Source: Xanthomonas massiliensis
GTDB taxonomy: Bacteria; Pseudomonadota; Gammaproteobacteria; Xanthomonadales; Xanthomonadaceae
Direction of reading: 5' to 3'
Assembly (NCBI RefSeq): GCF_900018785.1
Contig: NZ_FCOY01000006.1
Coordinates: 1,116,001 to 1,180,000 of the forward strand
Length of the DNA: 64,000 bases
Both the position numbers and the translations under genes were made by a program. Below, one piece after another: positions 1 to 9,808 of the stretch (positions within the stretch are counted from its first letter, which is position 1; each line of letters opens with the position of its first letter). The notes beneath the pieces were generated by a model. The model saw nothing but the letters and a program-made list of their open reading frames with translations. It made no database searches and was not told the DNA's origin.

Positions 1-231
1 CGGATGCGGGCGCGAGACGAACGAGCCGGCGCGGCGCCGACGCTCGATCATGCCGGCGTCGGCGAGCAGGCTGAGCACCTTGTTGACGGTCATGCGCGAG
101 CAGCCGTATTGCGCCATCAGCTCGTGCTCGAACGGGATGCGGTGGCCCGGCGGCCACTCGCCGCTGAGGATGCGCCCCTCGATGTCGCCGCGGATGCGCT
201 GGTGCAGCGTGACGCCGGTCCTGTCGTTCAC
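1..231 (-). CDS. hutC: Histidine utilization repressor HutC, GntR family (N-terminal part; runs off the window)
   Basis: Only the first 77 codons are present; the gene continues past the left edge. The translation is a GntR-type winged helix-turn-helix: an [21 protein letters not shown] stretch, then an [22 protein letters not shown] recognition-helix region and an [14 protein letters not shown] wing. Family members bind an operator as dimers and are released by urocanate or histidine; the effector-binding UTRA domain would lie outside the window. I take GTG at 231 as start, 41 bp after hutF; an in-frame ATG at 285 would add 18 residues and overlap the hutF stop. Its place directly behind hutF and opposite hutIHGU supports hutC over other GntR types. 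Confidence 0.9.
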   Translation of the reverse strand, partial: MNDRTGVTLHQRIRGDIEGRILSGEWPPGHRIPFEHELMAQYGCSRMTVNKVLSLLADAGMIERRRRAGSFVSRPHP

Positions 232-271
232 GGATCCATCCCTGGCGCCGGGCGCGGCGCGTTCGATCGGC

Positions 272-1642
272 TCATTGCAGCACATGCGCCAGGGCGCGCG
301 CATAGCGCGCCGCGACCCGCCCGCGCTCGAGGTGGCGGCCGTCGGCCACCTGGCGGCGGCCGCCGCACCACACGTTGCGGATCGCCGCGGTGCCGCCGCA
401 GAACACCCAGCTGTCCAGCAGGGCATCGTCGCGGCGCTGCACCAGGGCCGGATGGTCGCCGGCCAGTTCCACCAGGTCGGCCGGCGCGCCGGGCTGCAGG
501 CCGGCCAGCACGCCGAGCGCCTGCGCCGCCCCGGCCACCGCGCCGCGGTGGAGGAAGGTTCCGGTGCTGGTGCCGGCCGGGGCCAGCACGTTGCGGCCGT
601 GCAGGTGCAGGCGCTGGCCGTACTCGAGCAGGCGCAGCTCGCCGCTGGCGTCGATGCGCACGTTGGAGTCCGAGCCGACGCCGAAGCGCCCGCCGCCGTG
701 GACGAAGGTCGGCATCGGGAACAGGCCATCGCCGAGGTTGGCCTCGGTGATCGGGCACAGGCCGACGACCGCGCCGCGCGCGCGGATGCCGTCCAGCTCG
801 CCGGTGGCGACGTGGGTGGCATGCACCAGGCACCAGCGCTCGTCCACCGGCGCGTGCGCCAGCAGCCACTGCACCGGTCGCTGGCCGCTCCAGGCCAGGC
901 AGGCCTCGACCTCGCGCATCTGCTCGGCGATGTGGATGTGCACCGGGCCATCGACCAGGCCCGGCAGCACCGCCAGCTCCTCCGGGGCGACCGCGCGCAG
1001 GCTGTGCGGCGCCACGCCCAGCACCGCGCCCGGCAATGGCCGCAGCAGGCGCGCGCACCGGCCGAGCAGCGCGGCGAAATCGTCCAGGCCGTGGAGGAAG
1101 CGCCGCTGCGCCGGCTCCGGTGCCTGCCCGCCGAAACCGGCGTGGGCATAGAACACCGGCAGCAGGGTCAGGCCGATGCCGCTGGCATGGGCGGCGGCGG
1201 CGATCGCGGCCGCCAGCTCGGCCGGGTCGTCGTAGGGACGGCCGTCCGGGGCATGGTGCAGGTAATGGAACTCGCCCACCCGGGTGAAGCCGGACTCGAC
1301 CATCTCCACGTACGCCATCGCGGCGATGGCCTCCACCTGCTCCGGGCCGAGCCGGTCCAGGAACCGGTACATCACCTCGCGCCAGCTCCAGAAGCTGTCG
1401 CCGCCGGCGCTGCCGGCCTCGGCCAGCCCGGCCATGCCGCGCTGGAAGGCGTGGCTGTGCAGGTTGCCCAGCCCGGGCAGCACCGTGCCCAGGCGCTCGT
1501 CGCCCGGCTCGGGCGCGACGCCGGCCGCAAGCGAGACGATGTGCCCGGCCGCCACCCCCAGGCGCACGCCGCCGGCCCAGCCGGCAGGCAGCAGCGCCCG
1601 TTCGAGCCAGAAATGGTGCTGCGGGGCATGGACGTGGGACAT
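272..1642 (-). CDS. hutF: Formimidoylglutamate deiminase HutF
   Basis: 456 aa. It deaminates N-formimino-L-glutamate to N-formyl-L-glutamate and ammonia, the fourth step of the five-step histidine pathway, and feeds HutG. It is a cytosolic amidohydrolase-superfamily enzyme: metal ligands His62 and His64 in [10 protein letters not shown], later HIHIAEQ and VHATH segments, and a [11 protein letters not shown] stretch with the catalytic Asp. Length matches the family (about 450 aa). The start is the first in-frame ATG, with AGGTG about 8 bases upstream. It is transcribed away from hutI and probably together with hutC. Having both hutF and hutG excludes the one-step formiminoglutamase route. Confidence 0.93.
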   Translation of the reverse strand: MSHVHAPQHHFWLERALLPAGWAGGVRLGVAAGHIVSLAAGVAPEPGDERLGTVLPGLGNLHSHAFQRGMAGLAEAGSAGGDSFWSWREVMYRFLDRLGPEQVEAIAAMAYVEMVESGFTRVGEFHYLHHAPDGRPYDDPAELAAAIAAAAHASGIGLTLLPVFYAHAGFGGQAPEPAQRRFLHGLDDFAALLGRCARLLRPLPGAVLGVAPHSLRAVAPEELAVLPGLVDGPVHIHIAEQMREVEACLAWSGQRPVQWLLAHAPVDERWCLVHATHVATGELDGIRARGAVVGLCPITEANLGDGLFPMPTFVHGGGRFGVGSDSNVRIDASGELRLLEYGQRLHLHGRNVLAPAGTSTGTFLHRGAVAGAAQALGVLAGLQPGAPADLVELAGDHPALVQRRDDALLDSWVFCGGTAAIRNVWCGGRRQVADGRHLERGRVAARYARALAHVLQ

Positions 1643-1674
1643 GGCGCGACACCTGCTGGACGCTGGAGGAATTT

Positions 1675-1701
1675 CGTGATTATTGTATATACAAATCACG
1701 C
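1675..1701. promoter_or_regulatory. Putative HutC operator in the hutF/hutI divergent gap
   Basis: A perfect 12-bp palindrome, TTGTATATACAA, sits at 1683-1694 and is framed by CGTGAT on the left and ATCACG on the right. This AT-rich palindrome stands out from the surrounding DNA and resembles published Pseudomonas HutC operators (TGTATRTACA-like cores). It lies about 40 bp from the hutF start and about 20 bp from the hutI start, so one bound repressor could control both directions. The leftward strand also reads TATACAAT, a plausible -10 box overlapping the site. HutC binding is inferred. Confidence 0.75.
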
Positions 1702-1714
1702 CGGACCGCCCGCA

Positions 1715-2926
1715 ATGCGCTGCGACATCCTGTGGCACAACGCCCACCTGGCCACGCTCGACGACGCCGGCATGGGCATCGTGCGCGACGGCGCCCTCGC
1801 CTGCCGCGACGGCCGCATCGCCTGGGCCGGGCCGGCAACGCGGCTGCCGCCCGACCTGCAGGCCGGGCGCGAGATCGATTGCGGCGGCCGCTGGATCACC
1901 CCCGGCCTGATCGACTGCCACACCCACCTGGTCCATGCCGGCAACCGCGCCAACGAGTTCGAGCAACGCCTGGACGGCGCCAGCTACGCCGACATCGCCC
2001 GTGCCGGCGGCGGCATCGTCGCCACCGTCCGTGCCACCCGCGCCGCTTCCGAGGACGAGCTGCTTGCCCAGTCCCTGCCCCGCCTCGACGCGCTGCTGGC
2101 CGAGGGCGTGACCACCGTGGAGATCAAGTCCGGCTACGGCCTGGACCTGGACAGCGAGCTCAAGCAGCTGCGCGTGGCGCGCCGGCTGGGCCAACTGCGC
2201 GCGGTGGCGGTGGTGCCGACCTTCCTCGGCGCGCACGCGGTGCCCGACGGGCGCCAGGCGCAGGACTACATCGACGAGGTCTGCACGCGGATGATCCCGG
2301 CCATCGCCGCCGAGGGCCTGGCCGAGGCGGTGGACGTGTTCTGCGAGGACATCGCCTTCTCGCCGGCGCAGGCACGGCAGGTGTTCGAGGCGGCCACGCG
2401 CCACGGGCTGAAGGTCAAGATCCACGCCGAGCAGCTCAGCAACCAGCACGGCGCCGCGCTGGCCGCCGGCTTCGGCGCGCTGTCGGCCGACCACATCGAG
2501 CACCTGGACGCCGCCGGCGTCGCGGCAATGGCCGCCGCCGGCACCGTCGCCGTGCTGCTGCCGGGCGCGTTCTACTTCACCCGCGATACCCGCGTGCCGC
2601 CGGTGCAGGCGCTGCGCGACGCCGGCGTGCCGATCGCCCTGGCCACCGACTGCAACCCCGGCACCTCGCCGCTGACCAGCCCGCTGCTGGCGATGAACAT
2701 GGGCGCCACCCTGTTCCGCCTGACCGTGGCCGAATGCCTGGCCGGCTTCACCCGCGAGGCCGCGCGCGCGCTCGGCCGCGGCGACCGCACCGGCCGGCTG
2801 CGTGCCGGTCTCGATGCCGACCTGGCGATCTGGGACATCGACGCGCCCGCCGACCTGGTCTACCGCATCGGCTTCAACCCCCTGCATTCCCGCATCCATC
2901 GCGGCATCGCCGCGGAGACCCCATGA
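1715..2926 (+). CDS. hutI: Imidazolonepropionase HutI
   Basis: 403 aa. It hydrolyses 4-imidazolone-5-propanoate to N-formimino-L-glutamate, the third step of histidine breakdown. It is an amidohydrolase-superfamily enzyme: HTH metal ligands at His69 and His71 in [19 protein letters not shown], substrate-loop motif [34 protein letters not shown], and [12 protein letters not shown] with the catalytic Asp. Length is typical (about 400 aa). The ATG lies just downstream of the operator palindrome with only a weak ribosome site. Its TGA overlaps the hutH ATG (ATGA), so the two are probably translationally coupled. Confidence 0.95.
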   Translation: MRCDILWHNAHLATLDDAGMGIVRDGALACRDGRIAWAGPATRLPPDLQAGREIDCGGRWITPGLIDCHTHLVHAGNRANEFEQRLDGASYADIARAGGGIVATVRATRAASEDELLAQSLPRLDALLAEGVTTVEIKSGYGLDLDSELKQLRVARRLGQLRAVAVVPTFLGAHAVPDGRQAQDYIDEVCTRMIPAIAAEGLAEAVDVFCEDIAFSPAQARQVFEAATRHGLKVKIHAEQLSNQHGAALAAGFGALSADHIEHLDAAGVAAMAAAGTVAVLLPGAFYFTRDTRVPPVQALRDAGVPIALATDCNPGTSPLTSPLLAMNMGATLFRLTVAECLAGFTREAARALGRGDRTGRLRAGLDADLAIWDIDAPADLVYRIGFNPLHSRIHRGIAAETP

Positions 2927-4509
2927 ACGAAAGCCCGTCCGCACGTTCCCCGCACGCGAGGCCCGCGTCCGCGGGCCCGGTCCTGCTGCGCCCCGGCGCG
3001 GTCACCCTGGCGCAATGGCGCGCCGTGCACGAGGGCGCGCCGGTCGCGCTCGATCCGGCCGCCCGTGGCGACGTCGAACGCAGCGCCCGCGCGGTGGAGG
3101 CGATCGTCGCCCGCGGCGCGCCGGTCTACGGCATCAACACCGGCTTCGGCAAGCTGGCCAGCGTGCGCATCGAGCGCGACGACCTGGCCACGCTCCAGCG
3201 CAACATCGTGCTCTCGCACGCCGCCGGCGTCGGCGAGCCGCTGCCGGCGGCGACCACGCGGCTGATGATGGCGCTCAAGCTCGCCAGCCTGGCCCAGGGC
3301 GCCTCGGGCATCCGCCCGGCCACGCTGGACCTGCTCGAGGCCATGCTCGCCCGCGACGTGGTGCCGGTGGTGCCGGCGCAGGGCTCGGTCGGCGCCTCCG
3401 GCGACCTGGCCCCGCTGGCGCACCTGTCCACCGTGATGATCGGCATCGGCGAGGCGTTCCATCGCGGCCAGCGCCTGCCGGCGGCCGCGGCGCTGGCGCG
3501 CGCCGGGCTGGCACCGGTCGAGCTGGGCGCCAAGGAAGGGCTGGCGCTGCTCAACGGCACCCAGTTCTCCACCGCCAATGCATTGGCCGGCCTGTTCGCC
3601 ATCGAGGACGTGTTCCGCGCCGCGCTGGTCGCCGGCGCGCTGTCCACCGAGGCGGCCAAGGGCTCGGACACGCCGTTCGACGCGCGCATCCACGCACTGC
3701 GCGGCCAGCCCGGGCAGATCGTCGTGGCCGATGCGCTGCGCATGCTGATGGCCGGTTCGGCGATCCGCGAATCGCACCGCGAGGGCGACGTGCGCGTGCA
3801 GGACCCGTACTGCCTGCGTTGCCAGCCGCAGGTGATGGGCGCGGCGCTGGACGTGATCCGCGCCGCCGCGCGCACGCTGGCCACCGAGGCCAACGGCGTG
3901 TCCGACAATCCGCTGGTGTTCGCCGACACGCAGGAGGCGCTGAGCGGCGGCAACTTCCACGCCGAGCCGGTGGCCTTCGCCGCCGACATGCTGGCCATGG
4001 CGGTGTGCGAGATCGGCTCGATCAGCGAACGCCGCATCGCCATGCTGGTAGACCCGGCGCTTTCCGGGCTGCCGGCCTTCCTCACCCCGAAGCCGGGGCT
4101 GAATTCCGGCTTCATGATCCCGCAGGTCACCGCCGCCGCGCTGGTGTCGGAGAACAAGCAGCGCGCCTACCCGGCCAGCGTCGATTCGATCCCGACCTCG
4201 GCCAACCAGGAGGACCACGTGTCGATGGCCGCGCACGGTGCGCGCCGCCTGGCGGCGATGGCCGAGAATGCCGCGCAGGTCGTCGCCATCGAGTTGCTGG
4301 CCGCGGTGCAGGGCTGCGACTTCCATGCGCCGCTGCGCTCCAGCACGGCCCTGGAGGCCGCCCGCGCCACGCTGCGCGCACAGGTGCCGGCGCTGGCCGA
4401 GGACCGCTACTTCCATCCGGACATCCAGGCCGCCGCCGCGCTGGTGCGCTCGGGCGCGCTGGTGCACGGCGCGGGGATCGGCTTGCCGGGCGTGGAGGAC
4501 GGGGCATGA
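2923..4509 (+). CDS. hutH: Histidine ammonia-lyase HutH
   Basis: 528 aa. It removes ammonia from L-histidine to give trans-urocanate, the committing step of the pathway. The Ala158-Ser159-Gly160 triad inside [12 protein letters not shown] forms the electrophilic MIO cofactor by cyclisation; Tyr69 in VYGINTGFG is the conserved active-site tyrosine. Other family signatures seen are [24 protein letters not shown] and [10 protein letters not shown]. The N-terminus is about 15 residues longer than in classical enzymes (an [11 protein letters not shown] stretch), but the ATG overlaps the hutI stop by 4 bp, which supports this start. No critical residue is missing. Confidence 0.96.
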   Translation: MNESPSARSPHARPASAGPVLLRPGAVTLAQWRAVHEGAPVALDPAARGDVERSARAVEAIVARGAPVYGINTGFGKLASVRIERDDLATLQRNIVLSHAAGVGEPLPAATTRLMMALKLASLAQGASGIRPATLDLLEAMLARDVVPVVPAQGSVGASGDLAPLAHLSTVMIGIGEAFHRGQRLPAAAALARAGLAPVELGAKEGLALLNGTQFSTANALAGLFAIEDVFRAALVAGALSTEAAKGSDTPFDARIHALRGQPGQIVVADALRMLMAGSAIRESHREGDVRVQDPYCLRCQPQVMGAALDVIRAAARTLATEANGVSDNPLVFADTQEALSGGNFHAEPVAFAADMLAMAVCEIGSISERRIAMLVDPALSGLPAFLTPKPGLNSGFMIPQVTAAALVSENKQRAYPASVDSIPTSANQEDHVSMAAHGARRLAAMAENAAQVVAIELLAAVQGCDFHAPLRSSTALEAARATLRAQVPALAEDRYFHPDIQAAAALVRSGALVHGAGIGLPGVEDGA

Positions 4510-4540
4510 GGCCTTCCCTCAGGTACCGGATGCTGCACTT

Positions 4541-4627
4541 CGTCGCTCCCGCGCAGGCGGGAACCCCGTGCCTTGCGTCCAGATCGCGTGCAACCCGCCG
4601 GGTCCCCGCCGGCGCGGGGACGACGGT
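4541..4627. repeat. Inverted-repeat intergenic element between hutH and hutG
   Basis: Two arms of about 25 bp face each other: 4541-4565 (CGTCGCTCCCGCGCAGGCGG...) and 4601-4625 (GGTCCCCGCCGGCGCGGGGA...). They pair at roughly 21 of 25 positions and are separated by about 35 bp. The consensus (CGTC-ctCCCGCGc-GGCGGGa-cc) is like the mobile palindromic units scattered between genes in xanthomonads. It separates hutH from hutG without evident loss of the operon order. It could also form an mRNA hairpin that changes expression between the two genes. Confidence 0.6.
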
Positions 4628-4648
4628 GGAAACATCGCGGAGACCGGC

Positions 4649-5506
4649 ATGAATCCCCTTCCCGACTGGCTGGAAATCCACCGCGGCGACGCGCCGCTGA
4701 TCGTCAGCTTCCCGCACACCGGCACCGACCTGCCGGAGGGACTGGAGCACCGCTTCGCCTCCACCTGGCTGGCGCGCCGCGACGCCGACTGGTGGGTGCA
4801 CCTGCTCTACGACTTCGCCCGCGAGCTGGGCGCGACCACCTTGCGCACCGCGATCTCGCGCTCGGTGATCGACGTCAACCGCGACCCCAGCGGGGCCTCG
4901 CTCTATCCGGGGCAGAACACCACCGGCCTGTGCCCGCTGGCCACCTTCGACGACGAGCCGCTGTACCTGCCCGGCGAAGAACCGGACGCGGCCGAGATCG
5001 CGCACCGCCGCGCCACCTGGTTCGCCCCGTACCACGACGTGCTGGCCGGCGAGATCGCGCGCCTGCGCGCATGCCACCCGGCCGTCGTGGTCTACGACGC
5101 GCATTCGATCCGCTCGCGCATCCCGCACCTGTTCGACGGCGAGCTGCCGCAGTTCAACATCGGCACCAACGCCGGCGCCAGCTGCGCCATGGCACTGGCC
5201 GAGGCGGTGGAACGCACCTGCCGCGACAGTGGCCGTTCCACCGTGCGCGACGGCCGCTTCAAGGGCGGCTGGATCACCCGCCACCACGGCGACCCTGCCC
5301 AGGGCGTGCATGCGATCCAGATGGAGCTGGGGTGCCGCGGCTACATGGACGAGCCCGCGCAGGTGGACGAGGGCAACTGGCCCTCGCCCTGGCGCCCCGA
5401 GCGCGCCGCCGCGCTGCGCGCCACGCTGCAGCAGGTGCTCGGCGCCTGCCTCGACTTCGCCCGCGACGCGGCGGCCGCATCGCCGCCGCCGCGCCGAACC
5501 GCATGA
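4649..5506 (+). CDS. hutG: N-formylglutamate deformylase HutG
   Basis: 285 aa. It hydrolyses N-formyl-L-glutamate to L-glutamate and formate, the last step of the hutF-type pathway. N-formylglutamate amidohydrolase signatures are seen: [12 protein letters not shown] near the N-terminus, [27 protein letters not shown] (metal/active-site region), [11 protein letters not shown] and [13 protein letters not shown], then [13 protein letters not shown] near the C-terminus. The ATG has a GGAG ribosome site 6-8 bases upstream and follows the palindromic repeat. The adjacent divergent hutF, which makes its substrate, confirms the assignment over a generic amidohydrolase. Confidence 0.94.
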   Translation: MNPLPDWLEIHRGDAPLIVSFPHTGTDLPEGLEHRFASTWLARRDADWWVHLLYDFARELGATTLRTAISRSVIDVNRDPSGASLYPGQNTTGLCPLATFDDEPLYLPGEEPDAAEIAHRRATWFAPYHDVLAGEIARLRACHPAVVVYDAHSIRSRIPHLFDGELPQFNIGTNAGASCAMALAEAVERTCRDSGRSTVRDGRFKGGWITRHHGDPAQGVHAIQMELGCRGYMDEPAQVDEGNWPSPWRPERAAALRATLQQVLGACLDFARDAAAASPPPRRTA

Positions 5507-5603
5507 CCCGGGCCCGGCCCGCAGATCGCCGAGGCACCGATACGCCCTTGCCTTCGCAACGCCCCGCACCCGCGCGTGCGGACCATCCCGAGAGGACCCC
5601 CGC

Positions 5604-7271
5604 ATGACCCGCCTGGACCCGAACCGCGTCATCCACGCCCCCACCGGCACCACGCTCAATGCCCGGAGCTGGCTGACCGAGGCGCCGCTGCGCATGCTGA
5701 TGAACAACCTCGACCCGGACGTGGCCGAGCGCCCGCAGGAACTGGTGGTGTACGGCGGCATCGGCCGCGCCACGCGCGACTGGGAATCCTTCGACACCAT
5801 CGTGGAGACGCTCAAGCGGCTGGAGGACGACCAGACCCTGCTGGTGCAGTCCGGCAAGCCGGTCGGCGTGTTCCGTACCCACGCCGACGCCCCGCGCGTG
5901 CTGATCGCCAACTCCAACCTGGTGCCGCGCTGGGCCAACTGGGACCACTTCAACGAGCTGGACCGAAAGGGCCTGGCGATGTACGGGCAGATGACCGCCG
6001 GCAGCTGGATCTACATCGGCGCGCAGGGCATCGTCCAGGGCACCTACGAGACCTTCGTGGAGATGGGCCGCCAGCACTTCGGCGGCGACCTGTCCGGCAA
6101 GTGGGTGTTCACCGCGGGGCTGGGCGGCATGGGCGGCGCGCAGCCGCTGGCCGCGGTGATGGCCGGTGCCTCGTGCCTGGCGGTGGAATGCCGCAAGTCG
6201 TCCATCGACATGCGCCTGCGCACCGGCTACCTGGACACCTGGACCGACGACCTCGACGAGGCGCTGCGCCTGATCGACGAATCCTGCGCCGCCAGAAAGC
6301 CGCTGTCGGTGGGCCTGCTCGGCAACGTGGCCGAAGTGCTGCCGGAGCTGCTGGCGCGCGGCATCCGCCCGGACGTGCTCACCGACCAGACCTCCGCCCA
6401 CGACCCGGTCAACGGCTACCTGCCGATCGGCTGGAGCGTGGAGCAGTGGGAACAAAAGCGCGCCGGCGAGCCCAAGGCGGTCGAGCGCGCCGCCCGCGCG
6501 TCGATGGCGGTGCACGTGCGCGCCATGCTCGGCTTCCACGCGCTCGGCGTACCGACCGTGGACTACGGCAACAACCTGCGGCAGATGGCGCTGGAGGAAG
6601 GGGTGGACAACGCCTTCGACTTCCCCGGCTTCGTGCCGGCCTACATCCGCCCGCTGTTCTGCCGCGGCGTCGGCCCGTTCCGCTGGGTGGCGCTGTCCGG
6701 CGACCCGGAGGACATCTACAGGACCGATGCCAAGGTCAAGGAACTGCTGCCCGGGGACAAGCACCTGCACCGCTGGCTGGACATGGCGCGCGAGAAGATC
6801 CATTTCCAGGGCCTGCCGGCGCGCATCTGCTGGGTCGGCCTGGGCGATCGCGACCGCCTCGGCCTGGCCTTCAACGAGATGGTGCGCAACGGCGAGCTGA
6901 AGGCGCCGGTGGTGATCGGCCGCGACCACCTGGACTCGGGCAGCGTGGCCTCGCCCAACCGCGAGACCGAGGCCATGCGCGACGGCTCGGACGCGGTATC
7001 GGACTGGCCGCTGCTCAACGCCCTGCTCAGCACCGCCGGCGGCGCCACCTGGGTGTCGCTGCACCACGGCGGCGGCGTCGGCATGGGCTTCTCCCAGCAC
7101 GCCGGCCTGGTCATCTGCTGCGATGGCAGCGAGGCTGCCGACAGGCGCATCGCACGCGTGCTGTGGAACGACCCGGCCACCGGGGTGATGCGCCATGCCG
7201 ATGCCGGCTATCCCCTCGCCCTCGAGTGCGCCAGGGAGAAAGGGCTGGACCTGCCCGGGATCCTCGGCTGA
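5604..7271 (+). CDS. hutU: Urocanate hydratase HutU
   Basis: 555 aa, the family's usual size. It converts urocanate to 4-imidazolone-5-propanoate using tightly bound NAD+ as an electrophile. Visible landmarks are the Rossmann-type loop [54 protein letters not shown] and the very conserved [15 protein letters not shown] near the C-terminus. It is the last gene of hutIHGU, 97 bp behind hutG, with an AGAGGA ribosome site just before the ATG. The order here (I-H-G-U) is not the reaction order (H-U-I-F-G). Confidence 0.96.
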   Translation: MTRLDPNRVIHAPTGTTLNARSWLTEAPLRMLMNNLDPDVAERPQELVVYGGIGRATRDWESFDTIVETLKRLEDDQTLLVQSGKPVGVFRTHADAPRVLIANSNLVPRWANWDHFNELDRKGLAMYGQMTAGSWIYIGAQGIVQGTYETFVEMGRQHFGGDLSGKWVFTAGLGGMGGAQPLAAVMAGASCLAVECRKSSIDMRLRTGYLDTWTDDLDEALRLIDESCAARKPLSVGLLGNVAEVLPELLARGIRPDVLTDQTSAHDPVNGYLPIGWSVEQWEQKRAGEPKAVERAARASMAVHVRAMLGFHALGVPTVDYGNNLRQMALEEGVDNAFDFPGFVPAYIRPLFCRGVGPFRWVALSGDPEDIYRTDAKVKELLPGDKHLHRWLDMAREKIHFQGLPARICWVGLGDRDRLGLAFNEMVRNGELKAPVVIGRDHLDSGSVASPNRETEAMRDGSDAVSDWPLLNALLSTAGGATWVSLHHGGGVGMGFSQHAGLVICCDGSEAADRRIARVLWNDPATGVMRHADAGYPLALECAREKGLDLPGILG

Positions 7272-7332
7272 GCGGATCCCGGTTTTCCGGCATTCCCTCC
7301 CGGCGGGGGAACACGCTGCGGGCACGCGTCCC

Positions 7333-7464
7333 GGAAGCCACGATGGCGCGCCAGCCGGGCCTGCGCGGCCTTCGGGCGCATCGTGCACCGGCACGCGCTC
7401 GGCCCGCCGCAGTGGGCGACGGTGGCCGAGCGGTTGCCGGGCGCATCCTGCACCACACGTTGCA
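7333..7464. repeat. 132-bp tandem repeat, copy 1
   Basis: Starts at GGAAGCCACGATGGCGCGCC and is followed at once by copy 2. The two differ at about 6 of 132 positions. The copy ends in GCACCACACGTTGC (7450-7463), a 14-mer that also occurs exactly in the 3' part of hutF (365-378). The length is a multiple of three, so open frames run through, but the encoded peptide shows no codon bias or domain. Confidence 0.85.
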
Positions 7465-7597
7465 GGAAGCCACGATGGCGCGCCAGCCGGGCCTGCGCGG
7501 CCTTCGGGCGCACCGTGCACCGGCCCGCGCTCGGCCGGCCGCAGCGGGCGACGGTGGCCGAGCGGTTGCCGGGCGCGTCCTGCACCACACGTCGCAG
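7465..7597. repeat. 132-bp tandem repeat, copy 2
   Basis: Direct continuation of copy 1, with the same GGAAGCCACGATGGCGCGCC beginning at 7465. It ends at GCACCACACGTCGCAGG, then the sequence diverges into unrelated DNA at about 7598. About 95% identity to copy 1 implies a recent duplication or ongoing homogenisation. Confidence 0.85.
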
Positions 7598-8117
7598 GCG
7601 AAACGCCGGCCGGCCTCGGGAGGCGGTACCGCGGCATGGATCGCCCCGGTCGGTACGCGCACGCCGTCCGCGGCGGCGCTACACCGCCGTGGACGGACAT
7701 CTGCACGTTGCCTGGTGGCAGCCGACGAGCGCAGCGTCGGGCCCGGATGACACGGCCTTGCGCGTTCTCCCGCCCCGGACAAGGCGTACCGTGCGGACAG
7801 GGCGTGCCGCAGGATCGACAGCACCTCCACGCCCGGCGCTCCAGGCGCTGCGGGAAACCTGGCTGCGGGGCCCTCGCCGACACACCGGGCGCCTGCTGCC
7901 GCTCGTCGCTCCGGTCGCCGCCGGGCCGGTCCCGCTGACCCAGCAAACACCGGGCGCACGCCTGCGACGGCCAGCGACCACCGTCGGCATGCCTTTGCCG
8001 TTCCCCGGGAACCGCACCGGCGCGCGCCATCGGCCGGGTGAGCGCCCCTGGCGGCCGACATACATCGGCGCGGCCCGGTGATTAAGCTGCCGCCTCGACT
8101 CCCCGGGAGAAAGCGCG

Positions 8118-9454
8118 ATGCAGCGTGTGCGACGGCGGCCGGTGCAGGGATTGTGGGCGATGGCGATGGCCCTGGCCGGTGCCGGCATGCTCGGCCTCGG
8201 CTCGCCTCTAGCGTCGGGAGCCACGCCGGCCGCGCCTGCGCGGTTGGCCGATGCCACCACGGTCCGCAGCCTGGCGACGATCGAGAAGGCGATGGGCGAA
8301 GCCGACGAGGCGACCCTGCAGCGCATCCACGACGAGAACCACGACTCGATCACCCACATCTGGGCCGTCATGGCGCTGGAGCGGGTGCGCTTCAACCTCG
8401 ACGCCGCCAACCGCGCCGCGCAGGCCTGCCAGGACACGCTGTCCGAGCTGCAACCGGCCGTGGCCCTGCGCTGCGGCCAGTTCCAGAGCGGCAACCTGCG
8501 CCTGGCCGGCCAGTTCGAGCGGGCCTGGCAACTGGAAAAGACCCTGGCCCAGCGCTACGCCGGTCGCGGCGGCGGCGCCGGCAAGGGCGCGCAGGCCATG
8601 TCCGCATACCAGCGCGGGCGCGAGCAGGTACCCCGGCCCCGGATCGTCCCGCCCGCCGAGCCGGTGAAACTCGCCTACGTGCCCGACCACGGCCAGATCC
8701 TGCGCCCCGTGGTGCAGGCCAAGGCCGCGGGCAGGTCGTTCGACCTGCTGCTGGATACCGGCGCCAGCTCCCTCACCCTGAGCGAGGAACTCGCCAAGCG
8801 CCTGGGCGTTCGCCTGCAGGACCGGCAACACCACACCGGCGGCGTGCTCTCGAACGACGTGCCGGTCCGCGAGGGCGTGCTGGACACGCTGGCCATCGGC
8901 CCGCTGGTGTTGCACGACCTGCCGGTCAATGTCATTGCGACCCCGGACATGGCGATCCTGGGGCTGAGCCTGATGACCCCGCTGGGGTCGTTGCGCTTCA
9001 CCCGGGATGCGCTCTACGTCGCGGCCGCTTCCGACACGGCCCCGACCTGCGACTCGCCGATGCGCGTGGCCAGCGACCTGTTCGGCAACAACCTGCGACT
9101 GGTGCCGGAACTGCCGATCGACGGCCGCCCCCGCAGCGTGCTGCTGGACACCGGCCTGAGCATGTACCTGGCCGGCAGCCAGGCGATCGTGGACGACGTG
9201 CAACTGCGCAGTCGCGGCCATCTGGCCACCCGCGACATCGGCGGCGGCCATGCCTTCGCCAACGTCCGTGCCGCCAAGGTCAACCTGGTGATCTCCGGCC
9301 AGCCGTTCGACGTGAACTTCCCGGTCTACGTCGCGTCGATGCCAGTGGCTCGTGGCAGGTACTGCTCGGCGCCGGCGCCTTGCGCGACATGGACTTCGTG
9401 CTGGACTTCCGCAACGGCCGGCAGTGCTTCGCGCTGCATCCGAACCTGAAGTGA
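8118..9454 (+). pseudogene. Retropepsin-like aspartic protease with a 3' frameshift
   Basis: The frame opening at ATG 8118 encodes a signal peptide (about residues 10-34), a helical region, and two aspartic-protease half-sites: LLLDTGASSLTLS (Asp213) and VLLDTGLSMYLAG (Asp344). Two DTG motifs in one chain fit the single-chain retropepsin-like clan. The frame holds to about 9330 (FDVNFPVYV), after which it becomes meaningless and ends at 9449. The expected end, SGSWQVLLGAGALRDMDFVL and onward to FALHPNLK, is in another frame ending at 9454. Loss of one base around 9326-9345 explains it. No slippery heptamer is visible, so a mutation or sequencing error is likelier than programmed shifting. Both catalytic Asp precede the break. 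Confidence 0.75.
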
Positions 9455-9808
9455 TCCGCAGGCGGGCCGTGCGCATCGGCTCGCCCGGCCGCCGGGCAAC
9501 CGGGCAGGTGCCGGGAGATGCCCGGGCCGGATCCAGGGAAGCGCCGACCGCCCTGGCGTCGATGGCCGGGATGGAGTGGCGGCGCGTTCCCCGCCTGCGG
9601 GGGCGCCCGCGGGAAGCGAGCCCGGCCCGCGCTTCGTCTGGCGTGTAGCGACGGCTCCGGAACATGGCGGCGAGGCGCGTGCCGGCCTCGCCGCCACGAG
9701 CGTTCCTGCCGAGCGGGGCGATCCGCAGCGACGCGCGGCCAGGCCTCGTTGTTCCCGGCTCCGGGCTTCGAACCTGCGGTTTGCCGCGGACGAGAGCGAC
9801 GGCCGGCC
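9455..9808. other. 354-bp interval between the retropepsin-like gene and the M1 peptidase
   Basis: The flanking genes converge here. I find no frame with plausible coding character, no clear terminator with a T-run, and only short G/C inverted repeats (for example CCCGGCCGCCGGGC near 9484). Nothing else recognised. Confidence 0.5.

Larger units (their letters stand above)
7272..8117. other. 846-bp gene-free interval after hutU with a tandem duplication
   Basis: No frame here looks like protein: translations are Arg/Pro/Ala-rich with no domain. The only clear structure is the 132-bp tandem duplication (7333-7597). I see no simple hairpin-plus-T-run terminator for hutU. The last bases (AAGCTGCCGCCTCGACTCCCCGGGAGAAAGCGCG region, 8085-8117) carry the ribosome site GGGAGAAAG for the next gene. 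Confidence 0.6.

Noticed and set aside
7545-7575. tRNA-Ser-like D-arm (GGTGGCCGAGCGGTTGCCGG)
   Set aside because: No acceptor stem, anticodon arm or T-arm can be built around it, so it is a chance resemblance.
7383-8081. A 232-codon frame across the 132-bp repeats
   Set aside because: Arg/Pro-rich translation without codon bias or domain; the frame stays open only because the repeat is a multiple of three and GC-rich.
9320-9350. Programmed ribosomal frameshifting in the retropepsin-like gene
   Set aside because: No slippery heptamer or following strong structure is visible at the join; a lost base is simpler.
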